64,000 nucleotides of DNA, taken from assembly GCA_026004935.1 (NCBI GenBank), contig BPKC01000001.1:2119381-2183380 (forward strand). The letters are read 5' to 3'. The position numbers and the translations under genes are program-made. Every line of letters begins with the position of its first letter. Within the stretch, counting starts at the first letter, position 1. Origin of the DNA: Rhodothalassiaceae bacterium. Lineage in GTDB: Bacteria; Pseudomonadota; Alphaproteobacteria; Sphingomonadales; Rhodothalassiaceae. Shown one piece after another: positions 37,275 through 45,084 of the stretch. The notes beneath the pieces were generated by a model. That model did not search any database, was not told the DNA's origin, and was given only the letters and a program-made list of their open reading frames with translations.

Positions 37275-38369
37275 TCAATCGAGACGGTAGACGTCCAGCA
37301 CGCCGAGCGGCTCGAGCGCCTCCTCCACGCGCTTCTTCGCGTCCTCCGGCAGCGCCGCGATCGCGGCCGCCGTCATGCGCCGGGTCTTCTCCGCATACTT
37401 GCGCGCCTTCATGCGGGTGGTGCCGTAGCCGATGTCGATCGCCAGCCACTCGCGCTCCTCGGCCAGGGCCTTGCGGTTCGCGCGCAGGAAGGTGTGGAAG
37501 GTGAGCGCCGCATACTGGAGCAGCGGCGCCAGCGTCTCCGCGAAGCGGTCTTCGGCCGGCCAGGGCGCGGCGGTCGAGGCGCGCGCGGCCTTCAGCCGCT
37601 CGGCATAGTCGATGACGCCGGCCGCGTGGCGTTCGATCAGCTTCGCCGGGATCGGATCGCGCAGGAAATGCCCCTCGAGCGCCCCGAGCAGCGCGAAATC
37701 CGGCAGCGACGGCCGCGGGCCGAGCAGGAAGTCCTCCCACTCGGCGTGCTGGGCGACAAGCTGCATCATGCGCACGAGCTCGCCCTCCATCTCCTCGGCG
37801 TTGCGCCGGTCCGCGCCGACGTTCCGGCACACGTCGAGCCCCCAGGACTTGAGGATCTCGCGCAGCTTGAAGACCATCTGCTGGCCTTCCGAATCGGGCT
37901 TGGCGTCGCCGGGAAGCCCGATCTGGTTGAGGGCGATCTCGGTGCCGGAGGTGTAGATGCCGGTGTCCATCATCCAGCGGAAGTGGACGGCCTGGCGGGT
38001 CGGCCATTCGTCGAAGAAGTCTTCCAGAATCCGGCCCGCGACATGGAGCACCGGATGGGTCTCGATCGGCGGCAGCAGCGCGGATTGGGGAAAGCGCCGG
38101 TCCATCTCGAAGGCGATGGGCGTGGAATCCCACATCCATTCGCGCTCGGGGGTGACGACGACGGGGATGAGCCGCGTGCCGGCGCGCTTTTCCACCTCCG
38201 GGGCGGCGGTCAGCGTCTTCCAGCGGTATTCGTGCGGGATCTCCTTGTAGCGGAAGAAGCCCAGCACCTTCTGGGTGAAGTAGGACGGATCGAGGCCGTA
38301 GATCACATGGGGGCGCGGCTCTCCGCCCGGCCCTTCGCTTGCCCCCCTTGCGGCGTCCTGCTCGCTCAT
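37275..38369 (-). CDS. Glutathione S-transferase family protein
   Basis: A 364-residue protein with a thioredoxin-like GST N-domain (VIYGLDPSYFTQKVLGFFRY, TRLIPVVVTPEREWMWDSTP) and an all-helical C-terminal part (PRPSLPDFALLGALEGHFLR). It is much longer than canonical GSTs (about 210), as in a conserved alphaproteobacterial subfamily, with a C-terminal extension rich in Ala and Arg. The substrate is unknown. It diverges from the cold-shock gene across 197 bases. Confidence 0.87.
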   Translation of the reverse strand: MSEQDAARGASEGPGGEPRPHVIYGLDPSYFTQKVLGFFRYKEIPHEYRWKTLTAAPEVEKRAGTRLIPVVVTPEREWMWDSTPIAFEMDRRFPQSALLPPIETHPVLHVAGRILEDFFDEWPTRQAVHFRWMMDTGIYTSGTEIALNQIGLPGDAKPDSEGQQMVFKLREILKSWGLDVCRNVGADRRNAEEMEGELVRMMQLVAQHAEWEDFLLGPRPSLPDFALLGALEGHFLRDPIPAKLIERHAAGVIDYAERLKAARASTAAPWPAEDRFAETLAPLLQYAALTFHTFLRANRKALAEEREWLAIDIGYGTTRMKARKYAEKTRRMTAAAIAALPEDAKKRVEEALEPLGVLDVYRLD

Positions 38370-38566
38370 GGCTCCACCACTTCGTCGCTCGCACCCTCGG
38401 CGCCCGACCGCGCGGGGCGGTCCCTTGCGCGCGCCCGGCGAAGATGTCGGCGGATCGCACAGTTTTCAAGATGTTTCCCGCGGCGGCGGCGTCGGAACGG
38501 CTGCGGGCTTGCGCGCCGGGACCGGCCGGCGCCATGTAAGGAGGCTGCGGGACGAAAGGCCGGGCG

Positions 38567-38791
38567 ATGCCCGAGGGCGAGGTGCGCTGGTTCAGCTGGA
38601 AGCGGGGCTACGGCTTCATCGCGAGCCCCGTCTGGCCCAAGGACATCTTCTTTCACGTCTCCGCCGTGCGGCAGGCGGGGATAACGAGGCTCGAGCCCGG
38701 CATGCGCGTCGCCTTCACGCTGGAGGAGGACGCCCGCCGCCCCGGCCGCGCCATCGCCCGGAATCTCAGGATCGTCGCCGCGGCACCGTGA
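38567..38791 (+). CDS. Cold-shock domain protein
   Basis: A 74-residue single-stranded nucleic-acid-binding OB fold. RNP1 is KRGYGFIASP and RNP2 is DIFFHVSAV, both with their aromatic residues; the C-terminal strands (AFTLEEDARRPGRAIARNLR) complete the barrel. An unusual N-terminus (MPEGEVRWFSWKRGY) replaces the common GTVKWFN. It is probably an RNA chaperone. No strong promoter motif was seen in front of it. Confidence 0.9.
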   Translation: MPEGEVRWFSWKRGYGFIASPVWPKDIFFHVSAVRQAGITRLEPGMRVAFTLEEDARRPGRAIARNLRIVAAAP

Positions 38792-38849
38792 TCTTTCTCC
38801 GCGCGACCTGCTCACCTTCGCCCGGGCTTCGCAGGCCCCTCTGCCACGC

Positions 38850-39950
38850 TCACCCTGCACCGGCGCAGTAGGCAAACAGCTTGTCCTCGGTCAGGTCGAC
38901 TCCCCGCGTACGAAAGATCCCGGACACGACGGCGGGATCCTTCAGCTCGCTCCTGCCGCCCTTCTTCATCAGAATTGCCACGACGGCCAGGCTGTCGGCA
39001 TCGGCAAGAAAATCGATCAACCCGCGGACCTGAGCGGAGTAAATCGCGGCCTCCTGGGAGAGGGCCTGAAACCGGGACCGGGAGAGGACGATCGTCCGAG
39101 TCCCCCGAATCCGCGCCCCTTGGCCGCCGTTCCGCAGCCGCACCGCTTCGCGGAATTCCCGATCGCCCCACAAGGGATGCTCCATCGCAAAGAAGCGCGA
39201 GAGCGGGAACGGAAGGCGACCATGACGCCTGCAGAAGGATTGCCACAGGGCGCGTCTGCGGTTTGAAAGCTTTTCGTCTTCCGCGAAAATCGCGGGCAGT
39301 TCATCAAGCCAGTCCGGCAGGTCCGTTCCGTAGCCGCCTTCCGATCCCGTGCGCGCGTGCTCGGGACTTCCGGTCCTTGCCAGAGCGTGCGCCACTTCGT
39401 GGCGCAAAATCGACCGTTCAGGCCACTGGACGGCCCCGCCCTCATTGCGGGCCAGTCCGGCAGCAGGACGATCTGCGGCCGAATTCCCGTCCACCGGCGA
39501 GTCCACCACCGGCCACGTCAGGTGCCAGGGATAGCGCCTGAGACGCGCTGCGAACTCCGGCAGGTCCGCAAGGGTCGTGTCCACCACGACTCCTTTCGGA
39601 GGATCCAGGCCCAACAGGCGGGCAACGGCTGTGCGGGCGGCCTCGACCTCGCTTTCGATGTGGCGCGAGATAGCCTTGCCGGCCTTCTCTCCCAACCGAT
39701 CCCACGTCGCCCGGGGCACAAGAATGTCGGCTCCCGCAACCGAAACAAGAACGGCGTCTCGATCCGGTCCGGAAGACTCACCACCCACCAGTCTTGACCA
39801 ATGCTTCCAGCCGGCGAAAAACAGGAACAGAAGGATGCACGACGCGGCTGCGAGCAAAGGAGGACGCCATCTGCGGCGATGCTGCGGGGAGCCGCGCTCC
39901 CCGGCCTTTCCGGTCATCGCCATGTCCCGGCGGCCGCCCATCCTGGACAT
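38850..39950 (-). CDS. Membrane-anchored HExxH metallopeptidase-like protein
   Basis: About 366 residues from the start at 39950 (alternatives at 39923 and 39917). After a basic N-terminus one membrane helix (LLAAASCILLFLFFAGW, about residues 30-46) anchors an extracytoplasmic domain. The motif ILRHEVAHALARTG contains HExxH, and the downstream WLDELPAIFAEDEKL supplies acidic residues at a distance compatible with a gluzincin third ligand, so a zinc peptidase is likely. It is the last gene of the operon begun by the 49-residue peptide at 43188, so that peptide, or a product moved by the permease, is a candidate substrate (inference). Confidence 0.7.
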   Translation of the reverse strand: MSRMGGRRDMAMTGKAGERGSPQHRRRWRPPLLAAASCILLFLFFAGWKHWSRLVGGESSGPDRDAVLVSVAGADILVPRATWDRLGEKAGKAISRHIESEVEAARTAVARLLGLDPPKGVVVDTTLADLPEFAARLRRYPWHLTWPVVDSPVDGNSAADRPAAGLARNEGGAVQWPERSILRHEVAHALARTGSPEHARTGSEGGYGTDLPDWLDELPAIFAEDEKLSNRRRALWQSFCRRHGRLPFPLSRFFAMEHPLWGDREFREAVRLRNGGQGARIRGTRTIVLSRSRFQALSQEAAIYSAQVRGLIDFLADADSLAVVAILMKKGGRSELKDPAVVSGIFRTRGVDLTEDKLFAYCAGAG

Positions 39951-39966
39951 GCGCCGGCCCGGGCTC

Positions 39967-40389
39967 TCACGGGCGCCCGTCACCGGAACCGGGGTCGCTG
40001 CGGCGAAGCTCCACCGTGCCCGCGACACCGGGCAGGACCGCCACCTCGCCCGTGAACCGGCTGCCGGCCATGCGTCCCCTTATTCTGAACGGCGCGGGTT
40101 TTGCGGGAATGCTGAACGCCAGTTCGTCCCCCTCCCGCCGGACCTCGGCAAGCGAGATCGCCGTCGTCGATTGCGCGACCCACGCTTCCCCCGTCGGGAC
40201 TGATCCTCCGCGCAGCCTGAGCTTCAGCGGAATGACGGTCTGACCGATGCGCATCTCTCCTGACCACGTGCTTTCATCCTCGGGGGCCGGATGAGCAGGC
40301 GTGGCCGCTGCAAAAATCATCATGAACGACCATACCGCCGCCATGATGACCGCATGAACCCGTGCACGAACCGATGTTGGTCTCATCAC
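39967..40389 (-). CDS. Small secreted beta-rich protein of unknown function
   Basis: 140 residues with a clear signal peptide: VHAVIMAAVWSFMMIFAAAT to about residue 35 and a cleavage site near PAHPA. The mature part (MRIGQTVIPLKLRLRGGSVP, AISLAEVRREGDELAFSIPA, IRGRMAGSRFTGEVAV) consists of short beta strands resembling the all-beta domain found at the front of some secreted hydrolases. It stands alone here between the permease and metallopeptidase genes, 16 bases before the latter. It may be a carrier or accessory protein of that system. Confidence 0.65.
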   Translation of the reverse strand: MMRPTSVRARVHAVIMAAVWSFMMIFAAATPAHPAPEDESTWSGEMRIGQTVIPLKLRLRGGSVPTGEAWVAQSTTAISLAEVRREGDELAFSIPAKPAPFRIRGRMAGSRFTGEVAVLPGVAGTVELRRSDPGSGDGRP

Positions 40390-40431
40390 ACCATCCTTGC
40401 CGGATCGCTCCGCCCGGTTTGCAGATCGACG

Positions 40432-42924
40432 TCATTCATCGCGCAACGATAAGGTGATCGGCTCTCGCAGTGTCGCAAGGACTGTTCCGGCGACGATCGA
40501 AAAAACAAACAGCGAGAGGAAAGCAAACACGGCGAACATCATCATCGCACCAGTCTCCACCTGATTGGAAAATCTCCCTACGATCCAATCTCGTTGCATG
40601 TATCCAGACATGATTCCGACGATTATTGCGGGCCAGAGTACGACGATCTGACGTCCCGCATACCGCGCCAGCAGCGCACCCGCGCCGGCGCCGAAAAGCC
40701 GGCGCAAGGCGATCTTGCGTCGATCCTCCTTCAGCCTTCCCGACACGGAAGCGAAGGTGGCACCGGCGACGAGAACGAGAACCGCAGCCGAAAGCAGGAG
40801 AAACATCCTCCGCTTCTGCCGCCAGCGTTCAAGCTGCGCTCCATAAGCACTGTCGAGGGATTTGACGTGCACGGGCTCCCCACCGCCCGCACGCAGCGCC
40901 TCGTCGAGTTGCGCCAGCAGCGCTCCGGTCACCGGCCCACCCAGTTGCGCCACAACGGTGCCGAGCCGGTCCGGATCGTTTACGAAGTATGTGGGTGGAG
41001 GAGGCGCATCGAGTTGTCCGAGACGGGCCGCACGGACGACCCCGATGATCTCCAGGGACTGCGTCAGTGGCCCCCGTGCGCCGACAAGATCGGTGCTCGC
41101 GACCATTTGGCCGACCGCTTCGCGGGGCCGCCCGAACCCGAGCGCGCGTGCCAGTGTCTCGTCAATCACGGCGCGCCCGGCGGCCTCGCCATCCTCCCCG
41201 ATCCGCAGCACATCCGCCGGATCGTCGCTGAACCACCGCCCCGCGAGCAGTTCCAATCCCATCACTGCCGCGAATTCGGGCGACGCGGGAATGACGTCGG
41301 ACTCGACGGGCACTCCCTCGGATTGTGCAGCCTTGAGCACCACGGGAACCCGTGCATGCCCGCGCCGTGGAAGGTCGCCGCCGACGAGCGCGGTGCGAAC
41401 CACCCGAGGGTACTCCTTCAGGCGGGACGCAATGGCACGTGCGCGTACGGCGCTGATGCCGGATTCGAATGCGATCCGTCCTTCCCATGCCAATCCCCTG
41501 TCAAGCCGCAGGAGCTGACCCAGCTGCAGGGTCGCGACGGTCCCCCCGACGAGAACGAAGGCGCACAGAGCCGTCTGGGCGGCGACGAGACCCGCCCGGA
41601 ACAGACGCATCGCCCTGTCGGCCGCGCGCCGAATGAGGGCGGTGAGCGGGGCCCGGAGCACGAGCGTCGCCATGACCGCTGCGAGCAGCGCCGCCAGCAC
41701 ACCTCCTCCCAGCGTCGAGATCCACACGGAAGCCGAAGCATCACAAAGAAGGGCGGAGCAGCGTGGCAATTCCCCTCCATACAGGGATCGTGCCATCGCC
41801 ACGACGCCCAAGCGATAGAAAGGCGCCGCCAGCGTCATCGCCCCGACCACGAGAAGGACATGTTCACCAAGGCGGTGAAGAAAGACCTGCCGGGGCGCCG
41901 CCCCGACGAGGCGCCGAATGCCCCATTCGAGACGCCCGGCAAGTTCATAGAGAGAGGCAGCCATGAACGCACCGAGAACCAGGGTCGCCGCCACGAGGCC
42001 GGCGTACCCGCGGTAGAGATGCACCAGATCGGGGTTGCCGGGCGGGCGCATCTGGCCCGGCCCCACAGAATTCAGATGGATGTCCGGCAGGGGACGAAGA
42101 ACCAGCCGCAACCCGATTCTCCCCTGTTCGCCGGAGGTGGAAAAGCGCGGCGAATACCGATCGATCAGGCTGGAAATGAAGTGTCGGATTTCTTCCCACG
42201 ATGTTTCACCGGTCCGCCTGACATACGTGTACAGGTCGAAAGCCATCCATTCCTGCTGAGAAACGGTCAGCGCCGCTGAAGGCTTGCGCTCCATCGGCAG
42301 GATCACGCCCATTCTGAGATGCGTGTTCGGCGGCAGAGGCGCGAGGATGGAACCGATGCGGAACGCTCCGAGATCCTCGATCTCGACGCTGGCGTCGGCG
42401 TCCATGCGAGGGCCGTTTTTCGCCTGCTCGGCCGCGCCCGCGATTTCCGCGTAGGCGTCCTGCGTCAGGACCGCGAATCCGCGTGAGAGGGCCTCCTCCA
42501 CCGACAGGCCGGACAGGGGCGGCGGCAGTCCCAGAACCGTCGCCACCTCCGCATCGCCAAAACTGACCGGCAAAAGCGCTTTGCTGTCCCCCCACCGTGC
42601 CTGCTTGCGGATTGGCTGGGACAACCGGACGGCCCGCAGGGGCAACCCCAGATCCGCGGCCCTCGCGTTCAGCAGAGGAGCCAGCGCCGGCATGGTGAGC
42701 GGGATGTCCATCTGCTTGCCTCCCGGCGGCAGCAGTTGAACCTCGATGCGCCGGACTTCCCGGAAGTCCTCCAGCCACGTGTCGAAACTCGTCTCCCACG
42801 TGACGACATGGGCGAGCAGAAGCACGATGCCCCCACCGCCGGCCAGGATGAGCAGATAGGTCGCAAGCCACAGCCACCGCCGGGGCAGGATTCGCAAGAG
42901 CCTTTTCAGCTCGAACGCCAGCAT
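40432..42924 (-). CDS. FtsX/MacB-like permease with duplicated domain, no ATPase nearby
   Basis: An 830-residue membrane protein built from two FtsX-type halves. Helix 1 (LWLATYLLILAGGGGIVLLL) is followed by a periplasmic domain of roughly 275 residues and helices around residues 310-420. The second half begins LVAAQTALCAFVLVGGTVAT, has another periplasmic domain, then three helices with RKIALRRLFGAGAGALLARY as the coupling segment. The layout is like long two-module (ADOP-type) permeases. No ATP-binding partner is encoded in the surrounding genes, so it would rely on an ATPase from elsewhere or act as a mechanical scaffold. It sits between the peptide gene and the secreted/metallopeptidase genes. 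Confidence 0.85.
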   Translation of the reverse strand: MLAFELKRLLRILPRRWLWLATYLLILAGGGGIVLLLAHVVTWETSFDTWLEDFREVRRIEVQLLPPGGKQMDIPLTMPALAPLLNARAADLGLPLRAVRLSQPIRKQARWGDSKALLPVSFGDAEVATVLGLPPPLSGLSVEEALSRGFAVLTQDAYAEIAGAAEQAKNGPRMDADASVEIEDLGAFRIGSILAPLPPNTHLRMGVILPMERKPSAALTVSQQEWMAFDLYTYVRRTGETSWEEIRHFISSLIDRYSPRFSTSGEQGRIGLRLVLRPLPDIHLNSVGPGQMRPPGNPDLVHLYRGYAGLVAATLVLGAFMAASLYELAGRLEWGIRRLVGAAPRQVFLHRLGEHVLLVVGAMTLAAPFYRLGVVAMARSLYGGELPRCSALLCDASASVWISTLGGGVLAALLAAVMATLVLRAPLTALIRRAADRAMRLFRAGLVAAQTALCAFVLVGGTVATLQLGQLLRLDRGLAWEGRIAFESGISAVRARAIASRLKEYPRVVRTALVGGDLPRRGHARVPVVLKAAQSEGVPVESDVIPASPEFAAVMGLELLAGRWFSDDPADVLRIGEDGEAAGRAVIDETLARALGFGRPREAVGQMVASTDLVGARGPLTQSLEIIGVVRAARLGQLDAPPPPTYFVNDPDRLGTVVAQLGGPVTGALLAQLDEALRAGGGEPVHVKSLDSAYGAQLERWRQKRRMFLLLSAAVLVLVAGATFASVSGRLKEDRRKIALRRLFGAGAGALLARYAGRQIVVLWPAIIVGIMSGYMQRDWIVGRFSNQVETGAMMMFAVFAFLSLFVFSIVAGTVLATLREPITLSLRDE

Positions 42925-42983
42925 GTCGAACGGATTGCCCCCACGAAGCGTCTCTTCGCCCCTCGCTTCGGTTTCTAGCGCAA

Positions 42984-43019
42984 GATGCGTCCGAAGGCAA
43001 TCTCGCCTCCGGACGCATC
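42984..43019 (-). terminator. Strong hairpin between the peptide gene and the permease gene
   Basis: GATGCGTCCG (42984-42993) pairs with CGGACGCATC (43010-43019). The interior AGGC/GCCT pairs as well, giving about 14 base pairs and a six-base loop. It lies 20 bases after the peptide stop and 60 bases before the permease start. No long U-tract follows, so it is more likely a partial terminator or 3' stabiliser that raises peptide mRNA over the downstream genes, as seen in bacteriocin operons. Confidence 0.6.
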
Positions 43020-43038
43020 AACTCCCGCGATCACCGGG

Positions 43039-43188
43039 TCAGATGACAACCGTGCCGTCATCGAACACGACGATGATGATCACATCGTCGGTCACGATCG
43101 CCCGGGCCTCACCGCCGAACAGGGCGGCCGTGGCGGGCACGATGTTGACGGCCAGAGCCAACGTGATCGCTGCCCATTTTGCCCGCAT
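43039..43188 (-). CDS. Putative exported 49-residue peptide precursor
   Basis: The ATG at 43188 is preceded by GGAGAGGAGG at good spacing. The peptide begins MRAKWAAITLALAVNIVPAT, a Sec-type signal (basic start, hydrophobic core, Ala-rich end). It continues AALFGGEARAIVTDD and finishes with an extremely hydrophobic, acid-flanked tail (VIIIVVFDDGTVVI). The mature product would be about 25-28 residues. A strong promoter sits 41 bases upstream and a hairpin directly downstream, then an FtsX-like permease, a small secreted protein and a metallopeptidase. I recognise no known peptide family; the role as a secreted or processed peptide is inferred from layout. Confidence 0.65.
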   Translation of the reverse strand: MRAKWAAITLALAVNIVPATAALFGGEARAIVTDDVIIIVVFDDGTVVI

Positions 43189-43228
43189 GGCACCTACCTC
43201 CTCTCCTTGGTTCTGCCCCCAGCAAATC

Positions 43229-43257
43229 ACTATAACTTTTAGTGCCAGGTCCATCAA
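43229..43257 (-). promoter_or_regulatory. Sigma-70 promoter of the peptide operon
   Basis: On the minus strand a -35 box TTGATG (plus-strand 43252-43257) and -10 box TATAGT (43229-43234) are separated by exactly 17 bp and lie 41 bp upstream of the peptide ATG. The -10 region overlaps a small dyad (ACTA and TAGT arms around TAACTTT). It is one of the clearest promoters in the window. Confidence 0.7.
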
Positions 43258-43477
43258 TCTGCTCGTGCTCGCGATTAGCGTATTACGGTAATCTTGTCTG
43301 CGGCGCCGCAATTGAAATCGCGCGTTTCCGCCCGGCCCGGGTGCCCGGCTGACGTCATGGGCCCGTCAGGAAATATGCGCAGGCGGAACACGCGCCGTTG
43401 CGCAGTCTGTGTCAGAGAACCGCAGTGGGTTCGGGAGGGCGTGGCGCAGCGGAATTCGAAAGATGTACCGCCCGCCC

Positions 43478-43996
43478 CTAGCGCCGTTCCTTGTATTTGG
43501 CGATGGCCTCGTCGAGCGAGCGGCGCAGCTCCGCGCCGATCTCGCCGCCGTCGCCCTTGATGCGGCCGCGGATGACCGCGCGCATGGCGTCGATGTGGGC
43601 CTTGACGAGCTCGACCATGCGGTCGGAGATCTCGCCCTTCGAGCCCGTGAAGTTGTAGAGGGATTCCGCGAAATCCGTGATCAGCGGATAGCCGAAGGTG
43701 CCGCCCTGGCCCTTCATGTCGTGGGCGATGGCGTGGATCTCCTCGAAGAATTCGTGGCGCTTTTCCGGGGTATCCACGCAGCGGCCGTGCTTGTCGGCAA
43801 GCTGGCCGATCAGCCCCATCACCCAGTCCGGATAGTCTTCCGCCATCTGCTGCAGCGCCTCCTCGGCGCGCGCGAGCGCCTCGGGCGAGATCCCGCCCGC
43901 ACCGGTGCCCAGTCCATGACACTTCTCCTTCAGCCGGTTGCGGAACCGGTAGAAGCGCACGATGGTCGGGGCTTTCTGGTTGCCGATGCTAGCCAC
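43478..43996 (-). CDS. Histidine phosphotransfer (Hpt) domain protein
   Basis: 172 residues. The four-helix Hpt core carries IHAIAHDMKGQGGTFGYPLI with the phosphorylatable His92 in the H-x-x-K-G motif. The N-terminal 40 residues are basic and not part of the fold. It would shuttle phosphate between a hybrid kinase and a receiver. Its start overlaps the 3' end of the receiver gene by eight bases, so the two are cotranscribed and presumably interact. Confidence 0.87.
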   Translation of the reverse strand: MASIGNQKAPTIVRFYRFRNRLKEKCHGLGTGAGGISPEALARAEEALQQMAEDYPDWVMGLIGQLADKHGRCVDTPEKRHEFFEEIHAIAHDMKGQGGTFGYPLITDFAESLYNFTGSKGEISDRMVELVKAHIDAMRAVIRGRIKGDGGEIGAELRRSLDEAIAKYKERR

Positions 43997-44540
43997 GCAC
44001 GATCTCCACGCCCGGGGACTTGTCGGTGAGCTTGCGCCGGTCGGGAAAATCGATCGGGATCTTCCGCCGCCGCCTGTCCGGCCCGAAATAGTCGCGCGTG
44101 TGCACGAACTGGCGCGGATGCTCGATGATGGTCACCAGCTTCTCGCCCAGGGACTTGATGGTGAACGGCTTCGTCATGAACTCGGTGACGCCCAGATCGC
44201 GCGCCTCGATCACCCGCTTCGGCTCGGAATAGGCGGTGATCATGATGAAGGGCACGAAGCGGTCCGGGCTTTCCTTGTGGCGGCGGATGAAGCGCAGCAG
44301 CATCATCCCGTCCACCGGCGACATCTGCCAGTTGGACAGCACGATATCCACCTCCTGGACGCCGACCTTCATCGGCTCGGTCTTCACCCGCCGCAAAAAT
44401 TCGATCGCCTCGCCGCCGTGCTCGACGGCATGCACCTGGCCGACGCCGAGGATGCGCAGGGAATTGACGAGCAGCGAGCGCAGGAACAGGCTGTCGTCGA
44501 CGACGAGCACGCTCAGGCGTTCGAAATCATAGTCCGCCAT
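43989..44540 (-). CDS. CheY-like receiver protein with the phospho-acceptor Asp replaced by Asn
   Basis: 183 residues with a receiver domain (VLVVDDSLFLRSLLVNSLRI; acidic pocket Asp15/16; Thr of MITAYSEPKR; Lys of EFMTKPF). At the phosphorylation site the segment DIVLSNWQMSPVDG has Asn70 where family members have Asp, and the codon is unambiguous (AAC). A basic tail (YFGPDRRRRKIPIDFPDRRK) follows, as in an alphaproteobacterial group of such regulators. It lies directly before the Hpt gene. It is likely a pseudo-receiver, acting by binding rather than by phosphorylation. Confidence 0.88.
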   Translation of the reverse strand: MADYDFERLSVLVVDDSLFLRSLLVNSLRILGVGQVHAVEHGGEAIEFLRRVKTEPMKVGVQEVDIVLSNWQMSPVDGMMLLRFIRRHKESPDRFVPFIMITAYSEPKRVIEARDLGVTEFMTKPFTIKSLGEKLVTIIEHPRQFVHTRDYFGPDRRRRKIPIDFPDRRKLTDKSPGVEIVRG

Positions 44541-44647
44541 GTCTTTCCCACCCGCCTTGCGGCCGTCCGGTCAGCCGCGAGCGCGGCCTCGCGCGGACCC
44601 GGCAGCCCGCGCGCGCCATCTTCCATACGCGCCATGTGGTAAACAAG

Positions 44648-44986
44648 TCATGAATGCGGGGCGGGTTGTCCTTGCGAATCCGCGGCTTGGCGCCGCCTCG
44701 CCGCCGTCCTCCCGTGCCGGTCGCGGCCGACCGCCGCCATCGCGATGCGTCGGCCCTCTTCCGTCAGCCGGCAGATCAGCCAGTCGGGCTTGATGGGATT
44801 GGCGGTCCAGGGTTCCGCCCAGCCGCGGGCGATGCAGGCCCTGACCGTGCGCGCATCGATGCGCTGGCCCTCCTCGTCGAAGAGCGGCAGCTTGCCGCCC
44901 GGCTGGTCCAGCCCGCGCATCAGATAGGCGAGCTGGCTCGGACTCGGCCGCGCCCGGCCGCTCTTGCCGTCCGTGCTGCGGGGCAC
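44648..44986 (-). CDS. Conserved hypothetical winged-helix-like protein
   Basis: A 112-residue protein from a GTG at 44986 preceded by GGGAGG; a longer frame from 45064 has no ribosome site. The conserved alphaproteobacterial block is SQLAYLMRGLDQPGGKLPLF, RACIARGWAEPWTANPIKPD and LICRLTEEGRRIA, compatible with a small winged helix. The basic C-terminus is unconserved. It diverges from the TipN-like gene. Function is unknown. Confidence 0.75.
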   Translation of the reverse strand: MPRSTDGKSGRARPSPSQLAYLMRGLDQPGGKLPLFDEEGQRIDARTVRACIARGWAEPWTANPIKPDWLICRLTEEGRRIAMAAVGRDRHGRTAARRRQAADSQGQPAPHS

Positions 44987-45084
44987 CGTCGCCTCCCTCC
45001 CGTCCGCGCCCTCGGCTCGGGCGCAACCGTCCGCCGCGCGCGCCACTGTAGCACAAAACCGCAAAACGTCTTAAAGATGTCCCG

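Noticed and set aside
43039-43188. Double-glycine leader peptide (FGG) typical of class II bacteriocins
   Set aside because: The leader is a hydrophobic Sec-like signal without the ELxxI-type amphipathic pattern, and no C39 peptidase-ABC gene is present; a Sec-exported peptide fits better.
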